From positions 1-64,000 of the forward strand of contig NZ_AFNK01000031.1 in NCBI RefSeq assembly GCF_000238795.1: 64,000 nt of DNA, written 5' to 3'. Positions 30,152-40,170 of the stretch are shown piece by piece. The notes under the pieces were generated by a model. The model saw only the letters and a program-made list of their open reading frames with translations. It did not search any database and was not told the origin of the DNA. Source of the DNA: Haemophilus sputorum CCUG 13788. GTDB taxonomy: Bacteria; Pseudomonadota; Gammaproteobacteria; Enterobacterales; Pasteurellaceae. A program made the translations under genes and the position numbers. Position 1 is the stretch's first letter, and every line of letters starts with the position of its first letter.

Positions 30152-30175
30152 AGCAATCTAGACGTCTAGATTTCT
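30152..30175. promoter_or_regulatory. MetJ operator: three tandem met boxes
   Basis: Contiguous 8-mers read AGCAATCT, AGACGTCT and AGATTTCT; the middle one is the exact met-box consensus, its neighbours match at 5 and 6 of 8. MetJ dimers bind such tandem boxes cooperatively. The operator lies between metJ and the divergent mlaA. Confidence 0.88.
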
Positions 30176-30247
30176 CTTTACCATTGTTTACTTGTAATTT
30201 GTCGATTGTTAGCTAGAATGGCAGCAAATTTATTTAAGGAATCTTCT

Positions 30248-31000
30248 ATGAAATTAAAAGCTATTTTATTAGCCACAAGTGTAATGGGTTTGAGTGCGTG
30301 TTCTTCATCTATCGATCCTGCAACGGGTCAGCGTAAAGATCCACTTGAAGGCTTTAACCGCGCAATGTGGAAAGTAAACTACGAGTATATCGATCCTTAT
30401 GTCTTAAAACCTGTCGCAACAGGCTGGCGTGATTATGTGCCAAGCCCTATCAAAACAGGTCTAGTCAATGTTGCAAATAACTTAGATGAGCCAGCGAGTT
30501 TCGTAAACCGTTTATTAGAAGGCGAAGGCCAAAAAGCGATGGTGCATTTAAACCGTTTCTGGATTAACTCCGTTTTCGGTTTAGGCGGTTTAATTGACTG
30601 GGCAAGCAAAACACCAGATTTAAAATTAGAAAACGGCGAGCGTGAATTTGGCGATACTATGGGTAAATATGGTGTTGGTACAGGGGCTTATGTGGTTGTA
30701 CCGGGCTATGGTTCAACGACCCCACGCCAAGCGGTGGGTAAAGTGGTGGACTCTTCTTATCCAGTCTTATCACTGCTTACTACACCATGGGCGATTGCAA
30801 AATTTGCCGTGCAAGGTGTCGATACGCGTGCGAACTTGTTAGATCAAGATGCATTACTGCAACAATCTTCTGACTCTTATACGATGTTTAGAGAAGCCTA
30901 CTTCCAAAACCTAGAGTTTAAAGTCAATGATGGTAAAGTCACTGAACCGAATGACGGAAAAGAAACACTATCTGAAGAAGAATTAAAAAATATCGACTAA
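30248..31000 (+). CDS. mlaA: Outer-membrane lipoprotein MlaA (VacJ)
   Basis: The ATG at 30248 follows AAGGAA and gives a lipoprotein signal (MKLKAILLATSVMGLSAC, lipobox LSAC). The 250-residue product carries family signatures DPLEGFNRAMWKVNYEYID, FVNRLLEGEGQKAMVHLNRF and TMGKYGVGTGAYVVVPGYG. MlaA removes mislocalised phospholipids from the outer leaflet and passes them to the Mla ABC system. In H. influenzae VacJ affects serum resistance. It is divergent from metJ. Confidence 0.95.
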   Translation: MKLKAILLATSVMGLSACSSSIDPATGQRKDPLEGFNRAMWKVNYEYIDPYVLKPVATGWRDYVPSPIKTGLVNVANNLDEPASFVNRLLEGEGQKAMVHLNRFWINSVFGLGGLIDWASKTPDLKLENGEREFGDTMGKYGVGTGAYVVVPGYGSTTPRQAVGKVVDSSYPVLSLLTTPWAIAKFAVQGVDTRANLLDQDALLQQSSDSYTMFREAYFQNLEFKVNDGKVTEPNDGKETLSEEELKNID

Positions 31001-31010
31001 TTTTAATGCT

Positions 31011-31057
31011 ACAAGCGGTTTAATTCGCAATATTTTTTGCAAATTAAACCGCTTGTT
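31011..31057. terminator. Inverted uptake-sequence pair, terminator for mlaA and map
   Basis: ACAAGCGGTTTAATT faces AATTAAACCGCTTGT around a GCAATATTTTTTGC centre. It separates the converging mlaA and map genes. Confidence 0.75.
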
Positions 31058-31072
31058 ATTTATCAAGCCAAA

Positions 31073-31879
31073 CTAGCTATTTTTCATAAAGCGACTAATA
31101 CGTCCTGAAGCAATTTCTTCATCTCTAATTGTCATAACCTCACAGCCCTCTTTCGTCACGACAATTTGGTGCTCAAATTGTGCTGAATGGCTGCGGTCTT
31201 TGGTTTTTACTGTCCAACCATCTGGCATATTACGAATCTCTTTTTTACCCGCATTCACCATTGGCTCAATCGTAAAGACCATGCCTTCTTTTAGCACAAC
31301 ACCGCCATCATCTGAATTATAGTGTAGCACCTGTGGATCACAGTGGAATTCAGTGCCAATGCCATGTCCGCAATATTCACGAACTACTGAAAAACCCTCT
31401 TTTTCGACATATTTTTGAATGGCTTTTCCAATCTCTTTTAAGCGAATACCCGGTTTTACCGTGCGTAAGCCGATATACAGTGATTCTAGCGTGACATCCA
31501 CTAAACGCTGGCTACGAATATTCGTTTCACCAACCACATACATCATTGAGTTATCACCGAAATAACCATCTTTAATGACGGTCACATCAATATTCAAGAT
31601 ATCGCCATTTTTAAGTATTTTGTCCATACTTGGAATACCGTGGCAAACCACTTCATTGACCGAAATACAAGTCGCATTCGGAAAGCCGTGATAACCCAAG
31701 CACGCTGGAATCACTTTTTGCTCATTAACCATATAATCATGGCAAATTTTATCTAATTCCCCTGTGCTAACGCCCTCTTTCACATAAGGGGTAATCATCA
31801 CTAATACATCAGAAGCCAATTTACAGGCTTCGCGGATTTTCTCAATTTCTTGTTCGTTTCTTAATGGAATTTGGCTCAT
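31073..31879 (-). CDS. map: Methionine aminopeptidase, type I
   Basis: A 268-residue pita-bread metalloenzyme removing the initiator Met. Metal ligands are visible in NIDVTVIKDGYFGDNSMM (two Asp), GHGIGTEFH (His), FTIEPMVN (Glu) and FEHQIVV (Glu). The length matches E. coli Map. A PTS gene lies 78 bases downstream on the same strand and mlaA converges. Confidence 0.97.
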   Translation of the reverse strand: MSQIPLRNEQEIEKIREACKLASDVLVMITPYVKEGVSTGELDKICHDYMVNEQKVIPACLGYHGFPNATCISVNEVVCHGIPSMDKILKNGDILNIDVTVIKDGYFGDNSMMYVVGETNIRSQRLVDVTLESLYIGLRTVKPGIRLKEIGKAIQKYVEKEGFSVVREYCGHGIGTEFHCDPQVLHYNSDDGGVVLKEGMVFTIEPMVNAGKKEIRNMPDGWTVKTKDRSHSAQFEHQIVVTKEGCEVMTIRDEEIASGRISRFMKNS

Positions 31880-31957
31880 AACACGCTCTTAAACTTTAAA
31901 AAATAAAGGGGATTATACCTTTTTTCGGCATAATCCCCAAACTGATTCAAAAGTTAA

Positions 31958-33382
31958 TTATTTTTGTTTTGCTTGTGCACGTTTGCCTAATACAACAGAC
32001 ACAGAGAACGCCACGGCAAATGAAATCACCATGCCAATAGCGTACATCGCTAAACTATCTGGTTTGATAGATGGAATACCTAAGAAACCTGCTGCGCCTA
32101 ATGCAATTGCTTTTACGTTAAATGCTGCAATGAAAGCACTCGCTAAACCTGAACCAATCATCGCGGCAATAAATGCATGACGATAACGTAAGTTCACCCC
32201 GAACATAGCTGGTTCAGTAATCCCTAATAATGCAGAGATACCAGATGGAATTGCTAAACCGCGAACTTTGGCATCTTTCATCGTAAATGCCACACCTAAA
32301 CAGGCTGCACCTTGTGCAATATTAGACATTGCAGCAATTGGGAAGATGAAGGTACCGCCCGTATTCGCTACATCTACTAATAATTGGGTTTCAACGGCAA
32401 TAAAGGTTTGGTGCATACCAGTAATAACGATTGGCGCATAGAATGCCCCGAAGATACCACCACCAATAAAGCCGAATGTGTCATATAACCAAGTTAATCC
32501 TTGAGAAATTAAGCTACCCGCCTCACGACCAACTGGGCCAATCACGGTAAAGGCTAAGAAACCCGCAATGAGCAATGAGAACATTGGCGTAACAAGGTTA
32601 TCTAAATAAGACGGTACAAATTTACGGAAACCTTTTTCAAGTGTAGCGAGTACCCATGCAGACACAATTGCTGGAATCACGGTGCCTTGGTAGCCTACTT
32701 TTTCAATTTCTAAACCAAATACGTTCCAATAGGTAATTTTGCCTTCCATTAAGGTTTTCGCATAGTTCCAACCATCTGTTAAGTCAGTGTGAACTAAAAG
32801 CATCCCTAATGCCGCACCTAAGAATGGGTTTCCACCAAATTTCCGAGTAGCTGAGAAGCCAAGCAACACTGGTAAGAATACGAACGGTGCGTTAGCAATT
32901 GTGTTAATAAAATCAACTAAATCAGAAACGCCCGGATATTTGGTAACAACTGAATGCCCTTCCCAGAAAAAGCCGATGGAGGTCAACATTGAGTGAATAC
33001 CCATCAGCAAACCTCCTGCAACGATTGCAGGAATAATTGGAACGAAAATATCTGCAAGCCCTTTCACAATGCGTTGTAAAAGAGGTTGATTTGCAGCGCC
33101 AGCAGCCGCTACTTCCGCTGTACTCATATCACCAATACCCATCTGTTTTTGCATCTCAGCATGGACTTTGTTTACCGTGCCTGAACCAAAAATAATTTGG
33201 TATTGGCCACTCGTTGAGAATTGACCTTTTACGCCTTCGATATTTTCGATGGCTTCTTTATCCACTTTCGATTCATCAGCTAAGGTTAAACGTAAACGGG
33301 TGGCGCAGTGAGCAAGGGTAGTAATATTTTCTTTACCACCTAACTTTGCAATGGTTTGTTCCGCAATTTTTGGGAAGTTCAT
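31958..33382 (-). CDS. PTS sugar permease EIIBC, sucrose-type (ScrA-like)
   Basis: A 474-residue glucose-superfamily EIIBC with no EIIA. The EIIB domain (1 to about 85) holds the phosphorylated Cys in LAHCATRLRL; the EIIC domain has about ten helices and YAPIVITGMHQTF. The N-terminus and middle resemble ScrA most, with TreB (trehalose) as the alternative, so the substrate is not settled. It probably takes phosphate from the EIIA-Glc (Crr) encoded 5 kb away. No hydrolase or repressor gene is adjacent. A perfect CRP site lies about 120 bases upstream. Confidence 0.75.
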   Translation of the reverse strand: MNFPKIAEQTIAKLGGKENITTLAHCATRLRLTLADESKVDKEAIENIEGVKGQFSTSGQYQIIFGSGTVNKVHAEMQKQMGIGDMSTAEVAAAGAANQPLLQRIVKGLADIFVPIIPAIVAGGLLMGIHSMLTSIGFFWEGHSVVTKYPGVSDLVDFINTIANAPFVFLPVLLGFSATRKFGGNPFLGAALGMLLVHTDLTDGWNYAKTLMEGKITYWNVFGLEIEKVGYQGTVIPAIVSAWVLATLEKGFRKFVPSYLDNLVTPMFSLLIAGFLAFTVIGPVGREAGSLISQGLTWLYDTFGFIGGGIFGAFYAPIVITGMHQTFIAVETQLLVDVANTGGTFIFPIAAMSNIAQGAACLGVAFTMKDAKVRGLAIPSGISALLGITEPAMFGVNLRYRHAFIAAMIGSGLASAFIAAFNVKAIALGAAGFLGIPSIKPDSLAMYAIGMVISFAVAFSVSVVLGKRAQAKQK

Positions 33383-33493
33383 AAATCACCTCTATAAAGG
33401 ATTACATAAATGATAAAAAGTAATGGCGCCATTCTAACTAAAACGGTTTAGCAAACAAAGTAAAAAAAACCTGAAATTCAACTGTTTTATGAA

Positions 33494-33515
33494 TTTTGTG
33501 ATATAGATCACATTT
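33494..33515. promoter_or_regulatory. CRP binding site upstream of the PTS permease
   Basis: The core TGTGA-TATAGA-TCACA (33497-33512) is a perfect consensus CRP-N site. It lies directly after the thiQ stop and about 122 bases upstream of the PTS start on the minus strand. Confidence 0.85.
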
Positions 33516-33516
33516 T

Positions 33517-34155
33517 CTAATCAGATAACGGAAAAACTTGTCCTTCTCGAATTTCCACTACCCGTGTAAACAAGTTTTTCGTTTCTTCTAATTGGTGAGT
33601 TACCATTAAAAGTGTTAGGTTTCGCTCAATACAAATCTCTAAAATAAACTGTTGTAATTCATGACGGCGAATAGGATCAAGCGCAGAAAAAGGTTCATCT
33701 AAGAGTAAAATAGGTTTATCGCGTAGCAACGTTCTTGCCAAAGCAACACGTTGTTTCTGCCCGCCAGAAAGCTGATCGGCACGACGACTGAGCAATGGCT
33801 CAATACCCATTTTTTCAGCAATTTCTCTTACTTGTTGCTGTTGGGTAGCATTTAGCGATAAGCTTGGCGCTAGCGCTAAACCAATGTTTTGCGCCACCGT
33901 TAAATGAGGAAAAAGGTTATTATCTTGAAACAACATTGAAACGGGTCGATCAGCAGGTTGAGTTTGCGTATGATCGCAATCATTTAGCAAAATCTGACCG
34001 CTTGCAGGCGTTTCAAAGCCCGCGATCAAATTTAATAACGTACTTTTCCCTGCCCCACTTTCACCAATAATTGCTAGCCTTTCCCCTTGTTCAACTTGAA
34101 GAACAAAGTGCATCGGGCTATTTTCATAGTTAAAAATCAGATCTAAATCAATCAT
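33517..34155 (-). CDS. thiQ: Thiamine ABC transporter ATP-binding protein
   Basis: A 212-residue ABC ATPase with Walker A GESGAGKST, Q-loop FQDNN, signature LSGGQKQR, Walker B ILLLDEP and H-loop THQ. DRPVSMLFQDNNLFPHLTVA matches E. coli ThiQ closely. It drives import of thiamine and its phosphates through ThiP. It overlaps thiP by 4 bases. The binding protein gene thiB is not upstream. Confidence 0.92.
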   Translation of the reverse strand: MIDLDLIFNYENSPMHFVLQVEQGERLAIIGESGAGKSTLLNLIAGFETPASGQILLNDCDHTQTQPADRPVSMLFQDNNLFPHLTVAQNIGLALAPSLSLNATQQQQVREIAEKMGIEPLLSRRADQLSGGQKQRVALARTLLRDKPILLLDEPFSALDPIRRHELQQFILEICIERNLTLLMVTHQLEETKNLFTRVVEIREGQVFPLSD

Positions 34156-35732
34156 ATATAACCTTTTTTATTTTTCATTAGTACCCAGAACGGAAGTGCA
34201 GAAATGGCCATTAACACAACTGCTGTGACTGCTGCATCTTCCATTCGATAACTGCCAAGTTGTTGATAAAGCAAGTAAGGCAGCGAACTAAAATCTGGAC
34301 TACCAAAAAAAGCGATAACCGCAAAACTGCCAAGACTTGAAGACATTGCCAATGCAAAAGCATTCAACAATGGACGAACAAGATAATTTTTCTCAACAAT
34401 CCACCAACGTCGGAAACCACTTAAACCGAGACTTTTCGCTAATTTATCTTGGCGAGTCAGCGTTTGCCAAAGTGCATCAAAAATCATACTGTAAATATAA
34501 GGTAGCGTAACAATACCATTACACACACCAACTAGTAACAATAGCTGAAACGTCGAAAGTTCGCTATTTTGAAAGAAGAAATAAAGCCCAACCGAAAGCA
34601 AAAAAATCGGAAAAATAAGTGGATAGACGACTGTACTCGCTAGAAATGCATGGCGAATAAATTGCTTTTGATAATAAAAATGACGAGCGGCTAACGCGAC
34701 AGAATAAGCAACACAAACAGCAACAATAGCAGCAATAAATCCAAGCATTAAAGAATAAGCCGTTGCCTGCCATAACATTGGATTTTGTAAACGTTCCATT
34801 AAATGCGAAACACTAATGCCTTCCCAAATGACGCTGCATAGCGGAACAAGTAAAGCAAAACCAAACGTCCAAAGTATGATTTGTAAACCACGTTTTTCTA
34901 AATTAGATAACTGCGGTATCCAACTTTCAACATCTGGTGTTAAAACGATTTTTTCTTGTTTTGGCGTTACCATATTGAGCAATATTTTCAAAACTACCGC
35001 TACAACAACTTGAACTGCAATTAACATCACTGCTTTTGCAAAATCAAATTCAAAATTGACCGCTTGGAAAATGGCAACTTCAAATGTGCTATATTTAGGC
35101 CCACCGCCCAACATTAACACTATTGGAAAACTGGTAAAGCAGATTAGAAAAATCGTCATAAAGCCAAAAGGTATTCTCTTTTTCAAGATTGGCCATTCTA
35201 CCAATTTAAAACGTTGCCAGCCTGTGATGTTCAGTTGCGCTGCTAATTTATGTTGGCTATTAGGTATCAGCTTTAAAAGAGCATAACTATATAACATCCC
35301 ATATGGGATATTAAAAAAGCAATGTGCGAGTAAGATCCCCACTAAACCATAAAGCGAAAACTGCCACTCTAAGCCTAAAAAGCTGAAAATTTGTGCAAGC
35401 CAACCTGAATTTCCCCAGACACCAATCACGGCAAAAATAACAATGAGCGATGGAAGTGTCCAAATGAAGGAAAAAGTTTTAAGTAAAAAATATTTACCTT
35501 TAAAGTTTAAATAGAAAAATGCACGCCCTAAACACAATCCGAAAATGGTAGAAAGAAGTGCGGATAATCCAGCTTGTAAGATGCTATATTTCAGAATGGT
35601 AAATGCATCCGTCCAAGACCAAAAGGTTTCGTCTCGGCGGTGCAAGATAAGTTGCCAGAAGCTGAAGCTATATAAAAAAACTAAGCCTAAATAGCATCCC
35701 CAAGCGGGAGCTGAAACAAAAAATCGACGCAT
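34152..35732 (-). CDS. thiP: Thiamine ABC transporter permease
   Basis: A 526-residue fused double permease with about 12 helices and two copies of the binding-protein-dependent permease domain (EAA-like loops near VEWPILKKRIPFGFMTI and KSLGLSGFRRWWIVEKNY). The length fits ThiP (536 in E. coli). Similar iron permeases (FbpB type) are the alternative, but the adjacent ThiQ supports thiamine. I see no TPP riboswitch in the 270 bases upstream. Confidence 0.9.
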   Translation of the reverse strand: MRRFFVSAPAWGCYLGLVFLYSFSFWQLILHRRDETFWSWTDAFTILKYSILQAGLSALLSTIFGLCLGRAFFYLNFKGKYFLLKTFSFIWTLPSLIVIFAVIGVWGNSGWLAQIFSFLGLEWQFSLYGLVGILLAHCFFNIPYGMLYSYALLKLIPNSQHKLAAQLNITGWQRFKLVEWPILKKRIPFGFMTIFLICFTSFPIVLMLGGGPKYSTFEVAIFQAVNFEFDFAKAVMLIAVQVVVAVVLKILLNMVTPKQEKIVLTPDVESWIPQLSNLEKRGLQIILWTFGFALLVPLCSVIWEGISVSHLMERLQNPMLWQATAYSLMLGFIAAIVAVCVAYSVALAARHFYYQKQFIRHAFLASTVVYPLIFPIFLLSVGLYFFFQNSELSTFQLLLLVGVCNGIVTLPYIYSMIFDALWQTLTRQDKLAKSLGLSGFRRWWIVEKNYLVRPLLNAFALAMSSSLGSFAVIAFFGSPDFSSLPYLLYQQLGSYRMEDAAVTAVVLMAISALPFWVLMKNKKGYI

Positions 35733-35871
35733 AAATTCCTCAAAATAATAAGCGGTCTGATTTTAGCATTTTTTTGCAAATTTACTCATTTACAGAGTTT
35801 ACAAAATTGTAAATTTTATACAGTAGGTTTTGTTAAATTTTCGGTTTTATCCATAAATGTTCTTAAAACAA

Positions 35872-35887
35872 CCTGATTTAGATCATT
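35872..35887. promoter_or_regulatory. Weak CRP-like site upstream of ptsH
   Basis: CCTGATTTAGATCATT shares the inner GAT-N4-ATC of the CRP consensus but has poor outer positions. It is reported because ptsHI-crr is CRP-controlled in E. coli. Confidence 0.35.
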
Positions 35888-36009
35888 ATTTATACCGTTC
35901 TTTTATTTTTATTCGTGAATTTATATCCATTTTGTAGTAAAGTGAAAAAGATTAGGTGTTAGAGGCTAACTCTTTCCAGTTTTAACTTTACACAATAAGG
36001 GGAAATCCT

Positions 36010-36270
36010 ATGTCATACGCTAAAGATGTTGTTATTACCGCACCAAGTGGCTTACATACTCGTCCAGCAGCTGAATTTGTAAAAGCAGCAAAACAATTTG
36101 CTTCGGACATTACAGTCACTTCTGGCGGTAAAAGTGCGAGTGCGAAAAGTTTATTCAAACTGCAAACATTAGGCCTAACACAAGGTACAAATATTACCAT
36201 TACTGCTGAAGGCGAAGATGAGCAAAAAGCGGTTGATTTCTTAGTAGATTTAATCCCTACATTAGAATAA
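36010..36270 (+). CDS. ptsH: PTS phosphocarrier protein HPr
   Basis: An 86-residue protein carrying phosphate from EI to sugar-specific EIIA domains. The phosphorylated His is in [12 protein letters not shown] and the Ser46-equivalent region is [19 protein letters not shown] precedes the ATG. First gene of ptsH-ptsI-crr, 66 bases before ptsI. Confidence 0.97.
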   Translation: MSYAKDVVITAPSGLHTRPAAEFVKAAKQFASDITVTSGGKSASAKSLFKLQTLGLTQGTNITITAEGEDEQKAVDFLVDLIPTLE

Positions 36271-36336
36271 TCGAATTTTCTATGGCAAGTTTCGGCTTGC
36301 CATAGTTTTTCATTCCAACAACAAAAGGATCTTATT

Positions 36337-38058
36337 ATGGTTACAGGTATCGCAGCTTCCCCAGGGGTAGTTTTCGGTAAAGCATTAGTTTTAAAAGAAG
36401 AGCCTATCGTCCTTAACACCCAAAAAATTTCAGCTGACCAAATTGATGCTGAAGTTGCTAAATTCTATGCTGGTCGTGAAAAAACCGCAGCACAACTCAA
36501 TTCTATTCATGAAAAAGCGCTACGTACGCTAGGCGCTGAAAAAGCCGCTATCTTTGAAGGTCATCTAATGATCTTAGAAGACGAAGAGTTAGAAGAAGAA
36601 ATTCTCGCTTATCTTAAAGAAAACCTTGTTACTGCTGATGTTGCAACAAACAAGATTATCGACCAACAAGTTGCCGTATTATCTGAAATTGATGATGAAT
36701 ACTTAAAAGAGCGTGCTGGTGATATTCGCGATATCGGTAACCGTTTATTACGCAACATTTTAGGCATGCATATCGTTGATTTAGGCGATATTCAAGAAGA
36801 GTCTATTCTTGTTGCTTATGATCTAACTCCATCTGAAACCGCACAATTAAACTTAGACAAAGTATTAGGTTTTATTACTGATATTGGTGGACGTACTTCG
36901 CATACCTCAATTATGGCGCGTTCATTAGAACTACCGGCAATTGTGGGGACTAACGATATCACAACTCATGTCAAAACAGGTGACTTAGTCATTTTAGATG
37001 CCATTAGCAACCAAATTCATATCAATCCGTCTGAAACTGAAATTGCAGCTTTCAAAGCACAGCAAGAAAAATTAGCAGCAGAAAAAGCAGAATTAGCAAA
37101 ATTAAAAGAGCTGCCTGCTGAAACCTTAGATGGACACCGTATTGAAGTGGCCGGTAACATCGGGACTATTCGTGATGTCGATGGCGTGTTACGCAATGGT
37201 GGTGAATCTGTCGGCTTATACCGTACTGAATTCCTCTTTATGGATCGCGCTTCATTACCAGGTGAAGAAGAACAATTTGAAGCTTATAAAGAAATCGTTG
37301 AAGCGATGGAAGGCAAACAAGTTGTTCTTCGTACCATGGATATTGGTGGGGATAAAGAATTACCATACCTTGATTTACCAAAAGAGATGAACCCATTCTT
37401 AGGCTGGCGTGCAGTGCGTATTGGTTTAACTCGCCGTGAAATTTTAGACACACAATTACGTGCAGTACTTCGTGCTTCTGCTTTTGGTAAATTAGCGGTA
37501 ATGTTCCCGATGATTATCTCAGTAGAAGAAATTCGTGAATTAAAATCTATCGTAGCCGAATTAAAAGCACAACTTCGCGCAGAAGGTCATGCCTTTGATG
37601 AAAACTTACAATTAGGTGTAATGGTTGAAACCCCATCAGCGGCAGTGAATGCGCGTCATCTTGCTAAAGAAGTTGATTTCTTTAGTATCGGTACCAACGA
37701 CTTAACGCAATATACCCTTGCCGTTGACCGTGGCAATGAAATCATTGCTCACTTATATAATCCATTAACCCCATCTGTGTTGAATTTAATCAAACAAGTT
37801 ATTGATGCTTCTCACGCTGAAGGTAAATGGACTGGTATGTGTGGTGAATTAGCCGGTGATGTCCGCGCTACCGCATTGCTACTGGGTATGGGCTTAGATG
37901 AATTCAGTATGAGTGCAATTTCTGTACCACACGTAAAAAAACTCGCTCGTTCAATCAGCTATGCAGACGCAAAAGCTTTAGCAGATGAAGCCTTAGCACA
38001 ACCAACTGCAGCAGATATTGAACGTTTAGTTAATGATTTTTACGCAAAACTTAGCTAA
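36337..38058 (+). CDS. ptsI: PTS enzyme I
   Basis: A 573-residue phosphoenolpyruvate-protein phosphotransferase that starts the PTS relay. The swivel domain holds the active His in [12 protein letters not shown], and the PEP-binding barrel contains [23 protein letters not shown] and the catalytic Cys in [11 protein letters not shown]. The length matches E. coli EI (575). AAAGGA precedes the ATG. Confidence 0.98.
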   Translation: MVTGIAASPGVVFGKALVLKEEPIVLNTQKISADQIDAEVAKFYAGREKTAAQLNSIHEKALRTLGAEKAAIFEGHLMILEDEELEEEILAYLKENLVTADVATNKIIDQQVAVLSEIDDEYLKERAGDIRDIGNRLLRNILGMHIVDLGDIQEESILVAYDLTPSETAQLNLDKVLGFITDIGGRTSHTSIMARSLELPAIVGTNDITTHVKTGDLVILDAISNQIHINPSETEIAAFKAQQEKLAAEKAELAKLKELPAETLDGHRIEVAGNIGTIRDVDGVLRNGGESVGLYRTEFLFMDRASLPGEEEQFEAYKEIVEAMEGKQVVLRTMDIGGDKELPYLDLPKEMNPFLGWRAVRIGLTRREILDTQLRAVLRASAFGKLAVMFPMIISVEEIRELKSIVAELKAQLRAEGHAFDENLQLGVMVETPSAAVNARHLAKEVDFFSIGTNDLTQYTLAVDRGNEIIAHLYNPLTPSVLNLIKQVIDASHAEGKWTGMCGELAGDVRATALLLGMGLDEFSMSAISVPHVKKLARSISYADAKALADEALAQPTAADIERLVNDFYAKLS

Positions 38059-38137
38059 TTATTGATAATTTAGCATACAAAAACAGAATTCTCGTATAAA
38101 ATAGAAGGGAATTTTGTTCTTACAAACGGAGAATTTT

Positions 38138-38638
38138 ATGGGCTTTTTAAGCAAAATCTTTGGTTCAAAACAAAAAGAATCAAAAGAAATTCAAATCTTT
38201 TCACCACTTTCAGGTGAAATTGTAAACATTGAAGATGTGCCTGATGTGGTTTTCTCTGAGAAGATTGTGGGTGATGGCGTGGCTATTAACCCAAATGGCG
38301 ATACTATCGTTGCACCAGTAAATGGTACCATCGGTAAAATTTTCGAGACCAATCACGCATTCTCTATCGAATCAGAAGACGGTGTAGAATTATTCGTTCA
38401 CTTCGGTATTGATACCGTTGAATTAAAAGGCGAAGGTTTTACGCGTATCGCTGAAGAAGGTCAAAGTGTTAAAGTTGGTGACCCAGTTATCAAATTTGAC
38501 TTAGAAACCTTAAGAGCAAAAGCAAAATCTGTATTAACGCCGGTTGTGATTTCAAACATGGACGAAATTAGCAACCTTAACAAAAAAACTGGCGAAGTTG
38601 TTGCTGGTGAAAGCGTAGTATTAACTTTAAATAAATAA
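38138..38638 (+). CDS. crr: Glucose-specific EIIA (EIIA-Glc)
   Basis: The ATG at 38138 follows CGGAG and matches the family start ([12 protein letters not shown]). The 166-residue cytosolic protein has the two active-site histidines in NHAFSIES and [21 protein letters not shown]-Glc passes phosphate to EIIBC permeases lacking an A domain, and in gamma-proteobacteria it regulates adenylate cyclase and non-PTS permeases. It lies 79 bases after ptsI and ends at the terminator at 38652. Confidence 0.97.
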   Translation: MGFLSKIFGSKQKESKEIQIFSPLSGEIVNIEDVPDVVFSEKIVGDGVAINPNGDTIVAPVNGTIGKIFETNHAFSIESEDGVELFVHFGIDTVELKGEGFTRIAEEGQSVKVGDPVIKFDLETLRAKAKSVLTPVVISNMDEISNLNKKTGEVVAGESVVLTLNK

Positions 38639-38651
38639 TACATAAACGAGA

Positions 38652-38683
38652 AAGAAAGGCTAAGCATCGACTTAGCCTTTCTT
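38652..38683 (+). terminator. Terminator of ptsHI-crr
   Basis: AGAAAGGCTAAG and CTTAGCCTTTCTT pair around an 8-base loop, with a short T-rich tail. Confidence 0.8.
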
Positions 38684-38765
38684 ATTTGGGCGGTTCTTTG
38701 ATTATGCTATAATTTGCAAAACCGTAATAAAATTAAACCGCTTGTAGCGTAGCATCAGGAATTAT

Positions 38766-40103
38766 ATGACCTCAGAAAATGCGATTCTTACTTTTGAAGA
38801 ACTCGACCTCTCTCCCCAATTATTAAAAGCTTTGGCACAAAAAGGCTACAAACGCCCCACTTCTGTGCAAGAGCAAACTATTCCTTACGCCCTAGATGGC
38901 AGAGATTTATTAGGCTCCGCGCCTACAGGAACAGGAAAAACCGCAGCATTTTTACTACCGGCAATTCAACACTTGCTTGACTACCCGCGCCGTAAACCCG
39001 GTGCACCCCGTATTTTAATCCTAACCCCAACCCGTGAACTCGCTATGCAAGTTGCGGAAGAAGCCCAATCTTTCGCCCAATTTACCAAACTAAGCATTGC
39101 GACGATTACAGGTGGTGTGGCTTACCAAAACCACGGCGAAGTATTTAACAGCAACCAAGACATCGTTGTCGCAACACCAGGGCGTTTAATGCAATATATC
39201 AAAGAAGAAAACTTTGATTGCCGTGCGGTAGAAATTCTGATTTTTGATGAAGCAGACCGTATGCTGCAAATGGGCTTTGGGCAAGATGCGGAAAAAATTG
39301 CTGCAGAAACCCGTTGGCGCAAACATACTTGGTTATTCTCTGCTACGCTTGAAGGTGAATTATTGACTGATTTTGCTGAGCGTCTATTACAAGATCCTGT
39401 ACAAATTGAAGCAGAACCAAGTCGCCGTGAGCGCAAAAAAATCCATCAATGGTATTATCATGCCGATAATCTAGAACATAAAACCAAATTACTGGCGCGT
39501 TTGATTCCTAGTTTAGAGATGGAAAAAGTGATTGTTTTTGTTCGCCGCCGTGAAGATGTCCGTGAGCTTAGTGAAACACTACGCAAAAGAGGGTTACGCT
39601 CAACCTATTTAGAAGGCGATATGGCGCAAACCCAGCGAAACCAAGCAATTAACCGCTTAAAAGAAGGTGTGGTTAACGTATTGGTCGCAACCGACGTTGC
39701 CGCTCGAGGCATTGATATTGACGATGTTGATTATGTGATTAACTTCGACCTACCTTATAGTGCTGATACTTACCTACACCGTATCGGACGCACTGCGCGT
39801 GCTGGGAAAAAGGGTTCTGCAATTTCGTTAGTAGAAGCACACGACTACAAACTACTTGGTAAAATCAAACGCTATACTGAAGAAGCATTGAAATCACGCG
39901 TGGTAGAAGGTTTAGAGCCACGCACTAAAGCACCGAAAGATGGCGAACTGAATATCACCAGCAAAAAAGAAAAAGCGCGCATTAAAAAACGCAAAGAAGC
40001 AAAAAAAGAAGCCTCAAAGGCGAAAGTAAAAGTGCGTCATAAAGATACCAAAAACATTGGTAAACGCCGTAAACCTGCGGCAGAAGTAGCGCAAAACAGC
40101 TAA
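38766..40103 (+). CDS. srmB: ATP-dependent RNA helicase SrmB
   Basis: A 445-residue DEAD-box helicase used in 50S assembly. Motifs in order: Q motif with KRPTSVQEQTIPYA, Walker A APTGTGKT, PTRELA, DEAD (IFDEADRM), SAT (FSATLEGE), VATDVAARGID and HRIGRTARAG. The basic tail (KKEKARIKKRKEAKKEASK) is typical of SrmB-type RNA contacts. It is the last conserved gene before the accessory island. Confidence 0.93.
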   Translation: MTSENAILTFEELDLSPQLLKALAQKGYKRPTSVQEQTIPYALDGRDLLGSAPTGTGKTAAFLLPAIQHLLDYPRRKPGAPRILILTPTRELAMQVAEEAQSFAQFTKLSIATITGGVAYQNHGEVFNSNQDIVVATPGRLMQYIKEENFDCRAVEILIFDEADRMLQMGFGQDAEKIAAETRWRKHTWLFSATLEGELLTDFAERLLQDPVQIEAEPSRRERKKIHQWYYHADNLEHKTKLLARLIPSLEMEKVIVFVRRREDVRELSETLRKRGLRSTYLEGDMAQTQRNQAINRLKEGVVNVLVATDVAARGIDIDDVDYVINFDLPYSADTYLHRIGRTARAGKKGSAISLVEAHDYKLLGKIKRYTEEALKSRVVEGLEPRTKAPKDGELNITSKKEKARIKKRKEAKKEASKAKVKVRHKDTKNIGKRRKPAAEVAQNS

Positions 40104-40170
40104 TGACAAGCAGTCGTATTTTTGCAAAAAATTGCGGTATTATGTAACATTTGTACAAAGGTTTAATTTA

